Of a stretch of 64,000 nucleotides of DNA, positions 35,403 to 43,496 are shown piece after piece; positions within the stretch are counted from its first letter, which is position 1, and every line of letters begins with the position of its first letter. This DNA is from an uncultured Lachnospiraceae bacterium (lineage in GTDB: Bacteria; Bacillota; Clostridia; Lachnospirales; Lachnospiraceae), in NCBI GenBank assembly GCA_910579085.1, contig CAJTRU010000002.1, positions 28,603-92,602 of the forward strand, given 5' to 3'. The translations under genes and the position numbers were made by a program. The notes beneath the pieces are model-generated. The model did not search any database. It saw only the letters and a list, made by a program, of their open reading frames with translations, and was not told where the DNA came from.

Positions 35403-35611
35403 AACATCCCCCCGTTCCTTATGTCCCTGCCTGTATTGCAGGCAGGTTTTAAATCACTGTTCCACCCCTGCTGTTTTTCCAGCACAAAAAGAGCCATACA
35501 CTCCATAAAGCTTGCTGGCCCTGTCCCGTTATTATAATTATTATCATAATGGCATGTTACTTCCCACCCTGTATTTTCTCCATTTGTATTATTATACATA
35601 ATACCAGGCAT
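35399..35611 (-). CDS. Small hypothetical protein coupled to the recombinases
   Basis: This 70-residue frame ends in an ATGA overlap with the first recombinase gene, so it is likely read through into it. It is Asn- and Gly-rich with central CMALFVLEKQQGW. No family recognised and the ribosome site is weak, so it may instead start at an inner ATG (35599). If real, it could be a recombination directionality factor, but there is no sequence support beyond position. Confidence 0.45.
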   Translation of the reverse strand: MPGIMYNNTNGENTGWEVTCHYDNNYNNGTGPASFMECMALFVLEKQQGWNSDLKPACNTGRDIRNGGML

Positions 35612-35663
35612 ACCATTTACAGCACCATGGCTGGTGCGTCTCCAATAAGTTTTAGTAATATAT

Positions 35664-35727
35664 TATTCCTGCATATACGTTTTATGCAGGAATACTTTTA
35701 AACATTTTCCAGCCAGAAACCTGGCTG
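35664..35727 (-). terminator. Two hairpins after the hydrolase gene
   Basis: CAGCCAG/CTGGCTG (35710-35727) followed on the minus strand by GAAAATGTTTAAAA, and a second 10-bp stem ATTCCTGCAT/ATGCAGGAAT (35665-35674, 35684-35693). They separate the cargo genes from the recombinase operon, which would then need its own promoter. Confidence 0.6.
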
Positions 35728-35729
35728 TT

Positions 35730-36659
35730 TTATACTGGTTCTTCTATATTCTCTATAAATTCCCTCACTTCCTGCCATGCCTGCTTTGACTCTGGCATAA
35801 GGTCAAGCCCCATCTGGAACACATGGAACATCCCATCATATACATGCAGCTTTACATTACAGCCTGCTTCTTCTGCTTTCTTTGCCGCATCAGCAGAATC
35901 GCTTAAAAGCATTTCAATACTTCCTGCCTGGAACAGCATTGGCATAAGCCCTTTAAAATCACCAAAAAGCGGGGAAATATATGGGTTATCTGGCTCATTC
36001 TTCCCTATATATTCGCCGTTGTAAATCATGCTTTCACGCGTATTTCCAAAAAGAGGGTCATTTTCATAATTTGTCTCATATGATGAACCTGATGCAGTCA
36101 GGTCTGTCCATGGCGACATAAGCACAAGTGCCGCTGGCAGGGTTTCCTTGTGGTCTTTAAGGTACATTGCAAGGGCAAGGGCAAGGCCGCCGCCTGCTGA
36201 GTCGCCTGCAACTATAATATCACTGCCTTTATATCCCAGCCCAATAAGCCACTTATATGCTGCAAAAGCATCCTCAAGCGCTGCTGGGAAAGGGTTTTCC
36301 GGGGCAACCCTGTAATCAATTGTAAGTACCTTAATGCCGTTCCTCATATCACTGTAATATTTAGCAAAACTTCTGTAAACATTCCGCATCTTCCCTATAT
36401 ACCCGCCCCCATGAAGCTGTAAAACAACACAGCCTGAATTAACCTCTGGCGGTGACAGCAGCTCCATGTCAAATTTTTTCATCCTGACTTTAAGGAGTGA
36501 ATAGCCAGAAGGACACTTCCAAGGCGGTTCAACCATTCTCCTCCTGAATGTCCCCTTTTTAATGCCTGGCCCTATAAGATGGTCAGATGTTGCAATATTT
36601 ATAAGCTGGCGTACAATTTTTGCCTGGATGCTGATATCACTGTTTTTATTTGCGTCCAT
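35730..36659 (-). CDS. Alpha/beta hydrolase (hormone-sensitive lipase-like esterase)
   Basis: This 309-residue protein has the HSL-type oxyanion motif LQLHGGGYIG, nucleophile elbow VAGDSAGGGLA (Ser), and the C-terminal HVFQMG catalytic His with an Asp in SADAAKKAEE region upstream. Such enzymes hydrolyse short acyl or acetyl esters. No signal peptide. It forms a cassette with the DUF6320 and acyltransferase genes, so removal or control of an acyl group added by the acyltransferase is a reasonable inference. Part of the sleC-interrupting element. Confidence 0.88.
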   Translation of the reverse strand: MDANKNSDISIQAKIVRQLINIATSDHLIGPGIKKGTFRRRMVEPPWKCPSGYSLLKVRMKKFDMELLSPPEVNSGCVVLQLHGGGYIGKMRNVYRSFAKYYSDMRNGIKVLTIDYRVAPENPFPAALEDAFAAYKWLIGLGYKGSDIIVAGDSAGGGLALALAMYLKDHKETLPAALVLMSPWTDLTASGSSYETNYENDPLFGNTRESMIYNGEYIGKNEPDNPYISPLFGDFKGLMPMLFQAGSIEMLLSDSADAAKKAEEAGCNVKLHVYDGMFHVFQMGLDLMPESKQAWQEVREFIENIEEPV

Positions 36660-36688
36660 TTTTATCTCCGTTTCTATAATTGTTATTC

Positions 36689-37357
36689 CTAAATATAAAA
36701 TCTTCTTTTTAGTTCACTCTTTGCTTTTTTATCCCCTATTACAAGACATGATGTAAAAATCACCGCTGAAACCCCAAATGTCACCCATGGCAGCAGAGGC
36801 CCGTTTTTTATTATGCCTGTCATATAAAATACCATATGGATTATGCTCATAACCAGCGTAAATATCTGCATCAGAAGATAACTCTGCCAGTTTTCAAAAT
36901 TAATAACCATACATATCAATATAATAACATCCAGTAAAAGTATAATCAAAGGAATTCCTATATTAAACGACCAGCCGCTAAATCCAAGTGCAAAGTCTAT
37001 AACCACGACAAGCAGCATTGCCCCAAGCATCTGGACAAATATCTTTTTAATATGCCCGTCCCTTTTATTAACCGAATACTGGAGGGTAAGTATTATATAA
37101 AATATTGCCCCTCCTGTAATAATTGACCATTTTATCCCATAGTAATTATAATAGTTAATAACTACCAAAAATATTTCCAGCACTACTGCAAAATAACTGG
37201 CAATATTTATAAGCCTTTTTAACATCCTTGTCTTGTTCCTTATATCTGGATAAATATTTCCAGTGCCGCTGCCGTCACCGGACAGAACCATGCCACAGAA
37301 AAGGCATATGGTGGTTTCATCATTAATTGCCACCCCGCATCTTTTACAACTGTTCAT
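36689..37357 (-). CDS. DUF6320-type membrane protein with N-terminal zinc ribbon
   Basis: From the ATG at 37357 (MNSCKRCGVAIND) the 222-residue product begins with a CxxC...CxxC zinc ribbon (CKRCG, CLFCG), followed by six hydrophobic segments from about residue 45 to 205 and a basic KKAKSELKRR end. This layout fits DUF6320 proteins. They are often encoded, as here, between an alcohol acetyltransferase-like gene (14-base overlap) and an alpha/beta hydrolase. Role unknown. Confidence 0.75.
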   Translation of the reverse strand: MNSCKRCGVAINDETTICLFCGMVLSGDGSGTGNIYPDIRNKTRMLKRLINIASYFAVVLEIFLVVINYYNYYGIKWSIITGGAIFYIILTLQYSVNKRDGHIKKIFVQMLGAMLLVVVIDFALGFSGWSFNIGIPLIILLLDVIILICMVINFENWQSYLLMQIFTLVMSIIHMVFYMTGIIKNGPLLPWVTFGVSAVIFTSCLVIGDKKAKSELKRRFYI

Positions 37358-38678
37358 AATATACACCATTGCTTTCTATCGTTACATTCACGCCATGTTC
37401 CGCCAGAAGCGTGAAAAAACGCCTTTGTATTGATACATCTGCCAGTATTGATGTAAATGTAAAGACAAGTTCACCATTATATGAAACTACTGCCCCTTTT
37501 ATATTCTGGCCTGTAGATACAGAAATCATTGAGTAAAAACGTTTTATATAATCCCTGTATACATCATCTATAGCTATATTCCCTATATTGGTAAGTGTAG
37601 TAGTACCTGCTTTGGCAGATGACTTGTAAACAAACTTCATTGCTATCTTTTTTATAAAAAATGGTACAGAGCGCAGGAATATATTTTTCTGGTTGGACAC
37701 ATTATATGAAAAAAGTTCTTCAAGATGTTCTTTATTTATCTGGCTTTTAAGGCTGTTTTTTATTTTATCAAGGACTTCTTCAAATGTATAGTCATCCTTT
37801 TCAGCTTTAAAAAGTGCGCTTACCATTACAAAAAAGTTCCTGGTAGTCATTGAGTCAAAATATGGCCTCAGGTTTACAGGCACACATATAACAACAGGTT
37901 TAGAAGACGGCTGCCCATGCAGGTATTCGCAGAAAACAGAATATGCGAAAAGCCCTGTAAGGTATTCATTTATACTTGCCCCGAAACCCTTCCCTGCCTT
38001 TTTAACTTCGTCTAATGGCATATATCCATGTATTACACCTAGTTCACCTGCTATAAGTTTCTCTCCTTTTACCTCAACTGCCCTTGCTGTTTTATAGCCT
38101 TTTGAATGGCCTTTACGGTAGTTTTTAAGGTAACTGTCCTCTGTATTAAGGGATGTTACATCAGAAAGCCCGCTCCCCTGTTCCCCTGCTATGCCTGGAT
38201 GTTTTAAACGCAGGTACTGGTACACCAGTTCACGCAGGAAGTTAATACCTCCCATTCCATCCGCCAGTACATGGAATACTTCAAGGTTAATTCTTTTTTT
38301 ATAATAAGTTACCCTGAAAAGGTAGTTATTATTAGCATATGGCTCAATATACCGGCATGGGTAGTCACTTTCTTCTTCAACAAATGGCGGTCTTTTATTA
38401 TTTGTTTCAAAATAATACCAGAAAACCCCTTTCCTCATATGGACATTAAATGTGCCAAAACCAGGGAGTACCATGTCTAGTGCTTTCTGCAGCATGTCCC
38501 TGTCAATCTCCTCACCCAGTTCCACTGCTATCCTGTATACATTTGTCATTGTATGTGTTGCAATAGCTGGAAAAAGGTTGGCTGTATTGTCAAGCTTCTG
38601 CCAGTTTGTTTCTGTACGTTTCCTGGTTTTAGCTTTCTTTTGTTTTGTTTTTGTATTTACTGTTATATTGTCTTCCAT
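37344..38678 (-). CDS. Alcohol acetyltransferase/condensation-domain-like acyltransferase
   Basis: The ATG at 38678 (MEDNITVNTKTKQKK) has GGAAAGG upstream and gives 444 residues. The fold is that of the BAHD/condensation superfamily: an active-site segment EVFHVLADGMGGINFLRELVY resembles the HHxxxDG motif with His and Asp-Gly kept, and TTTLTNIGNI corresponds to the conserved DFGWG-like region. Substrate unknown; related proteins join acyl groups to alcohols or surface lipids. First gene of the cargo operon, 150 bases from the right end of the element. Confidence 0.8.
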   Translation of the reverse strand: MEDNITVNTKTKQKKAKTRKRTETNWQKLDNTANLFPAIATHTMTNVYRIAVELGEEIDRDMLQKALDMVLPGFGTFNVHMRKGVFWYYFETNNKRPPFVEEESDYPCRYIEPYANNNYLFRVTYYKKRINLEVFHVLADGMGGINFLRELVYQYLRLKHPGIAGEQGSGLSDVTSLNTEDSYLKNYRKGHSKGYKTARAVEVKGEKLIAGELGVIHGYMPLDEVKKAGKGFGASINEYLTGLFAYSVFCEYLHGQPSSKPVVICVPVNLRPYFDSMTTRNFFVMVSALFKAEKDDYTFEEVLDKIKNSLKSQINKEHLEELFSYNVSNQKNIFLRSVPFFIKKIAMKFVYKSSAKAGTTTLTNIGNIAIDDVYRDYIKRFYSMISVSTGQNIKGAVVSYNGELVFTFTSILADVSIQRRFFTLLAEHGVNVTIESNGVYYEQL

Positions 38679-38841
38679 TACAGAGCCTTTCCATAAAAAT
38701 TCCATTACTTTGGTTATATTATAGAAAACGCATAGTTTACATTATGTTCCATACACCGTTGCGCTATTCTTTTAATTATACAAAAAAATATAGCCTTTTA
38801 CAATAAAATCTGCAATAAATTTTTTATACTGCTTCTATCAC

Positions 38842-38854
38842 ACACCATCCCCCG
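38842..38854. other. Right attachment junction (attR-like)
   Basis: ACACCATCCCCCG. The element half-site ACACCA (38842-38847) precedes the C-run; sleC resumes with G-AATTT. ACACCA and the left TGGTGT are exact inverse half-sites flanking the core in the predicted circle. Confidence 0.7.
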
Positions 38855-39624
38855 AATTTATAATAGTCCATGACGGGCCGCCTTCTGACAGCAGCGCCAA
38901 AAACTATTATGTAAAGTACAAAGATTATATTAAAAATGTTGCTTCCAGCGAAATTTATGCTACATGGCCAGAAGCAACCTTGTATGCAAATATACTTGCC
39001 ATACAGTCTATAACCCTTAACAGGGTATATACTGAATGGTACCGTAATAAGGGCTATGATTTTACTATTACCTCTTCAACTGCCTATGACCAGAAATGGA
39101 TTCCTGGGCGTAATATATTTAACAGTATATCAAGGGCAGTTGATACTATTTTCTCAAATTACCTTTCCAAGCCAAATGTGACACAGCCTTTATTTACCCA
39201 GTACTGCGATGGAAAGCAGGTTTCATGCCCTGAATGGATGCGCCAGTGGGACTCCAAATATCTTGGCGACCAGGGTTATTCTGCTATCGAAATATTAAGG
39301 ACTTTTTATGGCAGCTCCATATATATCAATACTTCTGAGGAAATATCCGGTGTGCCTGCTTCATGGCCCGGTTTTAACCTGTCTATAGGTTCAAGCAACA
39401 GTAAGGTTAAACAAATGCAGGACCAGTTAAATGTAATATCAAAGGCGTACCCGCTTATACCTAAAATTTCATCTGATGGCATATATGGTGAACAGACTGC
39501 AAATGCAGTAAGGGTTTTCCAGAAAGTATTTAACCTGCCACAGACAGGTGTTGTGGATTTTGCCACATGGTATAAGATTTCAGAAATCTTCGTTGGTGTA
39601 AGCCGTATTGCAGAAATCGTATAG
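38854..39624 (+). pseudogene. sleC: 3' part of interrupted sleC (catalytic and peptidoglycan-binding half)
   Basis: Without a start of its own, the frame from GAA at 38854 encodes 256 residues: FIIVHDGPPSD, DYIKNVASSEIYATWPEA, ITSSTAYDQKWIPGRNIF, QYCDGKQVSCPEW (SpoIID/SleC-type catalytic region), then a C-terminal peptidoglycan-binding domain with IGSSNSKVKQMQDQLN, SDGIYGEQTANAVRVFQ and TGVVDFATWY. Joined to 33262-33753 it gives a 420-residue SleC, close to the length of clostridial SleC. All key blocks are intact, with no stop or frameshift in either half, which argues that the gene is still used after excision rather than decaying. Confidence 0.88.
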
Positions 39625-39654
39625 CTTGCCTTATAAAAACAAAATACCTGTTAT

Positions 39655-39713
39655 ATAAATACCAGGCTGGCAGGGATAATCTTGTTGGTACAATCCCTGC
39701 CAGCCTGGCCTGC
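39655..39713. repeat. Hairpin direct repeat R1 (left of the toxin-antitoxin locus)
   Basis: A 59-base unit starting ATAAATACCAGGCTGGCAGG and ending CCCTGCCAGCCTGGCCTGC. CCAGGCTGGCAGGGAT and ATCCCTGCCAGCCTGG form a 15-16-bp stem around a GTTGGTAC loop. It begins 31 bases after sleC ends. It could end sleC transcription but has no T-run. Confidence 0.75.
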
Positions 39714-39814
39714 CAATACAACAAATTAAAACATACAATATTTTCTCTGTTTTTATATCCTATAATAGTACATATGGAAAATATAAATAATACCCCGTTT
39801 GTACATACCATGTA

Positions 39815-39843
39815 TTGATATTTTGGCTATATTGTGTTATTTT
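39815..39843 (+). promoter_or_regulatory. Probable promoter of the antitoxin gene
   Basis: TTGATA (39815-39820), 17 bases, TATTTT (39838-39843), 25 bases before the ATG. GTACATACCATGTA just upstream is an imperfect palindrome that could bind the antitoxin. Confidence 0.45.
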
Positions 39844-39867
39844 ATATGTACGAAAGGAGATGATACT

Positions 39868-40131
39868 ATGGCAACAACAAGTATTACTATCCGTATGGAT
39901 GAAAATTTAAAGAAGCAGGCAGAAATTCTTTTTGAAGATATGGGATTAAATATGACAACTGCTATAACAATGTTTGCTAAAGCAGTTGTAAGGCAAAATA
40001 AAATACCATTTGAAATTTCAGCAGACCCATTTTATAGCGAAGAAAACCAAAGGCATTTAATGAAATCTATTTCCGGCCTTGATAATGTCAAAGGGGAAAT
40101 ACACGAATTAATAGAGGATGAAGATGAATAA
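39868..40131 (+). CDS. RelB/DinJ-family antitoxin
   Basis: The ATG at 39868 follows GAAAGGAGA and gives 87 residues. The N-terminal ribbon-helix-helix (ATTSITIRMDENLKKQAEILFEDMGLNMTTAITMFAKAV) is typical of RelB/DinJ antitoxins, with a C-terminal acidic toxin-binding tail (ELIEDEDE). Such antitoxins repress their own operon and neutralise a RelE/YoeB-type ribonuclease. It overlaps the downstream toxin frame by 8 bases. Here the toxin is broken, so the antitoxin appears orphaned. Confidence 0.9.
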   Translation: MATTSITIRMDENLKKQAEILFEDMGLNMTTAITMFAKAVVRQNKIPFEISADPFYSEENQRHLMKSISGLDNVKGEIHELIEDEDE

Positions 40132-40387
40132 GTTATGGCAGGATTAAGCATGGGAAGATTATACTTACTGGCAAAACCAGGATAAAAAGACATTAAAACG
40201 TATTAACCAGCTATTACGGGATATTGACAGAAATAGCTATAAAGGCATCGGAAAACCTGAACCATTAAAAGGAAATTATTCTGGCTGGTGGAGCCGCCGT
40301 ATTAATGAAACTGACAGACTGGTTTACAGAGTAAAAAATGGACAAATAGAAATTGCCCAATGCCGCTCCCATTATAACCAAAAATAA
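40124..40387 (+). pseudogene. YoeB/Txe-family toxin with premature stop
   Basis: The frame starting at 40124 reads MNKLWQD, a TAA stop (40145-40147), then AWEDYTYWQNQDKKTLKRIN and on through GIGKPEPLKGNYSGWWSRRI, DRLVYRV and AQCRSHY. These are the full YoeB blocks with the catalytic Glu, Arg and C-terminal His-Tyr. In related toxins the stop position is usually Glu, so one G-to-T change (GAA to TAA) would explain it. There is no start codon directly after the stop. The rest of the coding sequence is clean, which suggests recent inactivation. Confidence 0.88.
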
Positions 40388-40402
40388 AATTACATTATGT
40401 TT

Positions 40403-40437
40403 CATGTATAATATATCAGAGCTCTCTGTTATACATG
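40403..40437. repeat. Palindrome downstream of the toxin gene
   Basis: CATGTATAA and TTATACATG flank a second small stem CAGAG/CTCTG. It lies between the toxin stop and hairpin repeat R2. No T-run follows, so it is not a standard terminator. Confidence 0.5.
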
Positions 40438-40440
40438 TCA

Positions 40441-40500
40441 ATAAATACCAGGCTGGCAGGTGTAATCCTTATTGGTACAATCCCTGCCAGCCTGGCCTGC
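40441..40500. repeat. Hairpin direct repeat R2 (right of the toxin-antitoxin locus)
   Basis: A 60-base near copy of R1 in the same orientation, differing mainly near the loop (CAGGTGTAATCC instead of CAGGGATAATC). One arm has lost complementarity at the loop side while the 12-bp base CCAGGCTGGCAG/CTGCCAGCCTGG is kept. It also lies 66 bases after the CotH gene on the minus strand, where TATTTATT follows, so it could act as that gene's terminator. Confidence 0.75.
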
Positions 40501-40565
40501 TTCTTTTAAATAAACTGGTTTTATTTTTTGTGTTATTTTTTGCTTTTTTGCCTTTGGTACTGCTT

Positions 40566-43484
40566 CTATTTAAACATTTCCAGGTATTTTTTATATTTTC
40601 CGCCAGGTATTTTTATCCTGAAGCTGCCAGAAACCCCGCCTGTTGCATTTTTGCCTGCCTTTTTTAATTTTTCTGATTTTATATCCAGAAGTTTTAATGA
40701 TTTGCAGTTATAAAACGCTTCTCTGCCAATTGTGGTGATATTTCTGCCTATTACAGCTTTTTTAAGCTTTGTACATCCTCTAAAGGCGGCTTTCCCAACT
40801 GATGTTACTTTTAATTTAACGCCTTTATATATAACTGTACCTGGAATTTTAATTTCCACTATGGATTTATCTGTAACACCCATACATTCTGCTGTCCTGC
40901 CAGTCCCAGTTCTTATGACTTTGTATTTAAGCACACCATTTGTAAATACGGCATTTGTATTACCAGTACCATCATTATTTTTCTTAACATTATTGCTATT
41001 GCTGCCTTTGCCTGTAACTGTAATAGTACAGAACTGTATATCTTCCGTTTTGCTGCATGTTACACCAATACATGCTGTCCCTGCTTTTTTAGCATAGATA
41101 TAACCAGCTTCATTAATTTCTGCTATGCTGTTATCTGATATATCAAATTTATAACTTAAATATGGTATATTATATGGATATTTTGGTTTTATTCTGGCAT
41201 AACTGTCTTTTTCTATTGTTATCTTTTTATAATCTAATGAGAAGCTTTGTCCTTTTGGATAAACTTTATCCTCATAGCTGGTAACATGTAAAAGGCATGT
41301 TGCTTCCAGCCCGTCTTTTGTTGTTGCTGTAATTGTAACGTCTCCTGGCTTTAATGTATGAAATGATGGCGTGTTTTTATTATCTTCATTAAAAGTTATA
41401 TCAACAATGCCTGGGTCGCTGCTTGTATAAACCACTTCTGGCACTTCTGCATTAAATGGTTTTGTATATACAGGTATTGCAGAAAATGTATCATATTCAA
41501 AATAAGTTACTTCGTCATATGCAAAAGTAATTTCTGAAGCTTTTACAATCTGGCTTTTTGCAATCCATTTAGCATAAAATACTGTATCTTCATCTACTCC
41601 CATATTTCCCTTTAAAAGTGTTTCTTTTTCTTTCCCATCTACAATTTCCTTTGTATACCAGCCTTTAAATACATAGCCTTTCTTTACAGGTGGTTCTGGT
41701 GGTATAATCCCATTTATGCTGTTTTTAATAAATTTGCCTTCTTTGTATACTTTTCCGCCAGACATAAATGTAATCTTAAATTCAACAGGATAAAGCATAT
41801 CTATATTTTCATCTATCCAGTTTACACGGTCATATATCCATTTCTTGAGACGTTCTGTCTCACTTTCAAATGTCTTTTCTTCTGTGCCCCATTCATTCCA
41901 TACTTCACTATATATATTGTTTACATTAAAATTCGCTTTCTGCGAATTATATAGCTGTGCTGCATACTGGTCAATTTTTCCGCCATCTTTACAGGCATAA
42001 AGCAGTTTTTCTTTAAATCCTGGCCACTTCTGCATAAGTTTTTCTACAAATGTTTTGTCCTGCAAAAGCCTTGAAAACCATTCTGAATTACATCTGAACC
42101 CTTTTGTATTTATATCTGTATCTCCCCATGCAACATAATCAAAATCCCATAAAGGCCCCCAGAAAAGTTTGCCATTTCTTTTCTTGTAAAGATATGTACT
42201 GGAGGAAATATAGGCATCAGCGTTACTGGATATTTCTTGTACCCAGTAATAGCAGGCAGCAGCATCTATATCCATATATTCCATGTAAGATATACCATCC
42301 TGGTCTTTGAAACCTTCACCAAATATGGCATCTTCCGTTTTCTGTATATACTGTGAGATATAATTATACTGTGCTTCATTAAAATAATCATCAAAAGCAG
42401 GGCTTTGTATTACAAAAGCAGCCCCACGTTCTGTAGAAAATGACTGTTTCATATTGTCACTCTGTGTATAGGGTGACATTGACAAAAGATACCCTCCTGT
42501 TATAGCAGGCCCTGTTGTAATATTTCTGGCAGTTTCATCTTCTTCCAGGTCATCAATATTAACACGGTTTTTGCCAACACGTATCTGTTCACATAAATAA
42601 TAGCTCCCTAGGTACTGCCCATTCATAATTACATCAACAAATATACATTCTGGCGTAAATTCCATTCCCATACCATTTCCAAGCCAGTAAGTAATTTTAT
42701 TGCGCAGCATTGAAATATCAAAATGGTTTGCAAGTAAAATCCAGTTTTTATTCTTGCCCATGCCAAAAAAGTCTGTACTTTCTTCCAGCTTGAATTTATA
42801 AGGTTTTTTATCAGCAGACCATGTTGAATTTCCACGTCCTCTTATATATTCCAGACTGTATGTGCCTGGGATGGTCTTTTTATCTGTATATTCAGAAGTA
42901 TAGCCATCTGGTATTTTTACTGACATTTTGCCATAACATTCAGTATTATGTCCTGAATCCAGGTTCATTTCACCAATTGTCCCTTCTTTTTCATCAATGT
43001 CAAAATCCAGTACAGGGATGTCATTATTGGTAAAAAAGACCGAACGCATCATAAATGTTACATTATTTTTATCATCTGTAACGGCCTGGAATGAAACTTT
43101 ATGTATGCCTGTAATATTTTTTTCTTTAATATCTTTACATGTATTCTTTTTATAATCCCAGTAGTTTTTGCGTTTAATAGAATTAAGTTTTACTGAAGCA
43201 AAATATTCCTTTTCATCATCAAGGTAAAACTGGAGCTCCATATCCTTCTGCTTATCAGCCAGGGCATCTACAACAATATAGCCAGGGCTTTGCGCCCCAA
43301 AATCAATTTCTTGCCCAAATGTAAAACGGCTTCCTGTAATAACAGGGTTATCCCCCTTTATAAGCACACCCCTGCCATTCATATTTGATTTCATTTCTAC
43401 ATCTGGATTTGAAACTGTAAACTTTTTCTGCTCCAGAAGTTTTAATGCATCCTGTTTATCTGTACTTATACATTTATTTTCCAC
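40566..43484 (-). CDS. CotH-kinase-type surface protein with Ig-like and leucine-rich repeats
   Basis: This 972-residue frame begins at a GTG. Domains in order: N-terminal beta-sandwich (about 20-160), CotH kinase domain (about 195-545; RGRGNSTWSADKKPYKFKL, NWILLANHFDISMLRNKI, YYLCEQIRVGKNRVNI, WDFDYVAWGD), an InlB-type beta repeat (about 573-645; GYVFKGWY), two bacterial Ig-like domains (about 655-835) and a C-terminal BspA-type leucine-rich repeat (AAFRGCTKLKKAVIG, EAFYNCKSLK). CotH kinases phosphorylate proteins such as spore coat components; secreted multi-domain forms are common in gut Firmicutes. The signal peptide lies in frame upstream but is cut off by a TAA at 43499-43497, so the protein as encoded would stay in the cytoplasm. 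Confidence 0.82.
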   Translation of the reverse strand: MENKCISTDKQDALKLLEQKKFTVSNPDVEMKSNMNGRGVLIKGDNPVITGSRFTFGQEIDFGAQSPGYIVVDALADKQKDMELQFYLDDEKEYFASVKLNSIKRKNYWDYKKNTCKDIKEKNITGIHKVSFQAVTDDKNNVTFMMRSVFFTNNDIPVLDFDIDEKEGTIGEMNLDSGHNTECYGKMSVKIPDGYTSEYTDKKTIPGTYSLEYIRGRGNSTWSADKKPYKFKLEESTDFFGMGKNKNWILLANHFDISMLRNKITYWLGNGMGMEFTPECIFVDVIMNGQYLGSYYLCEQIRVGKNRVNIDDLEEDETARNITTGPAITGGYLLSMSPYTQSDNMKQSFSTERGAAFVIQSPAFDDYFNEAQYNYISQYIQKTEDAIFGEGFKDQDGISYMEYMDIDAAACYYWVQEISSNADAYISSSTYLYKKRNGKLFWGPLWDFDYVAWGDTDINTKGFRCNSEWFSRLLQDKTFVEKLMQKWPGFKEKLLYACKDGGKIDQYAAQLYNSQKANFNVNNIYSEVWNEWGTEEKTFESETERLKKWIYDRVNWIDENIDMLYPVEFKITFMSGGKVYKEGKFIKNSINGIIPPEPPVKKGYVFKGWYTKEIVDGKEKETLLKGNMGVDEDTVFYAKWIAKSQIVKASEITFAYDEVTYFEYDTFSAIPVYTKPFNAEVPEVVYTSSDPGIVDITFNEDNKNTPSFHTLKPGDVTITATTKDGLEATCLLHVTSYEDKVYPKGQSFSLDYKKITIEKDSYARIKPKYPYNIPYLSYKFDISDNSIAEINEAGYIYAKKAGTACIGVTCSKTEDIQFCTITVTGKGSNSNNVKKNNDGTGNTNAVFTNGVLKYKVIRTGTGRTAECMGVTDKSIVEIKIPGTVIYKGVKLKVTSVGKAAFRGCTKLKKAVIGRNITTIGREAFYNCKSLKLLDIKSEKLKKAGKNATGGVSGSFRIKIPGGKYKKYLEMFK

Positions 43485-43496
43485 AACAGCAGATGG

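Larger units (their letters stand above)
33751..38850. mobile_element. 5.1-kb serine-recombinase element inserted in sleC
   Basis: The two halves of sleC are separated by exactly 5100 bp, measured between the shared CCCCG at each junction (33750-33754 and 38850-38854). Removing the segment gives GTA ATC CCC GAA TTT, restoring the reading frame and the conserved VVIP-EFIIVHDG join. The element encodes, all on the minus strand, a membrane/acyl cargo of three genes, a small frame and two tandem serine recombinases whose last gene ends 12 bases from the left junction. No phage structural genes are present. It resembles sporulation intervening elements such as skin, but is much smaller. Confidence 0.85.

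Noticed and set aside
33751..38850. Complete prophage inside sleC
   Set aside because: No capsid, tail, portal, terminase or lysis genes are present; only recombinases and three metabolic or membrane genes.
39655..40500. Hairpin repeats as integron attC sites around a gene cassette
   Set aside because: No GTTRRRY or RYYYAAC core boxes and no tyrosine integron integrase in the window.
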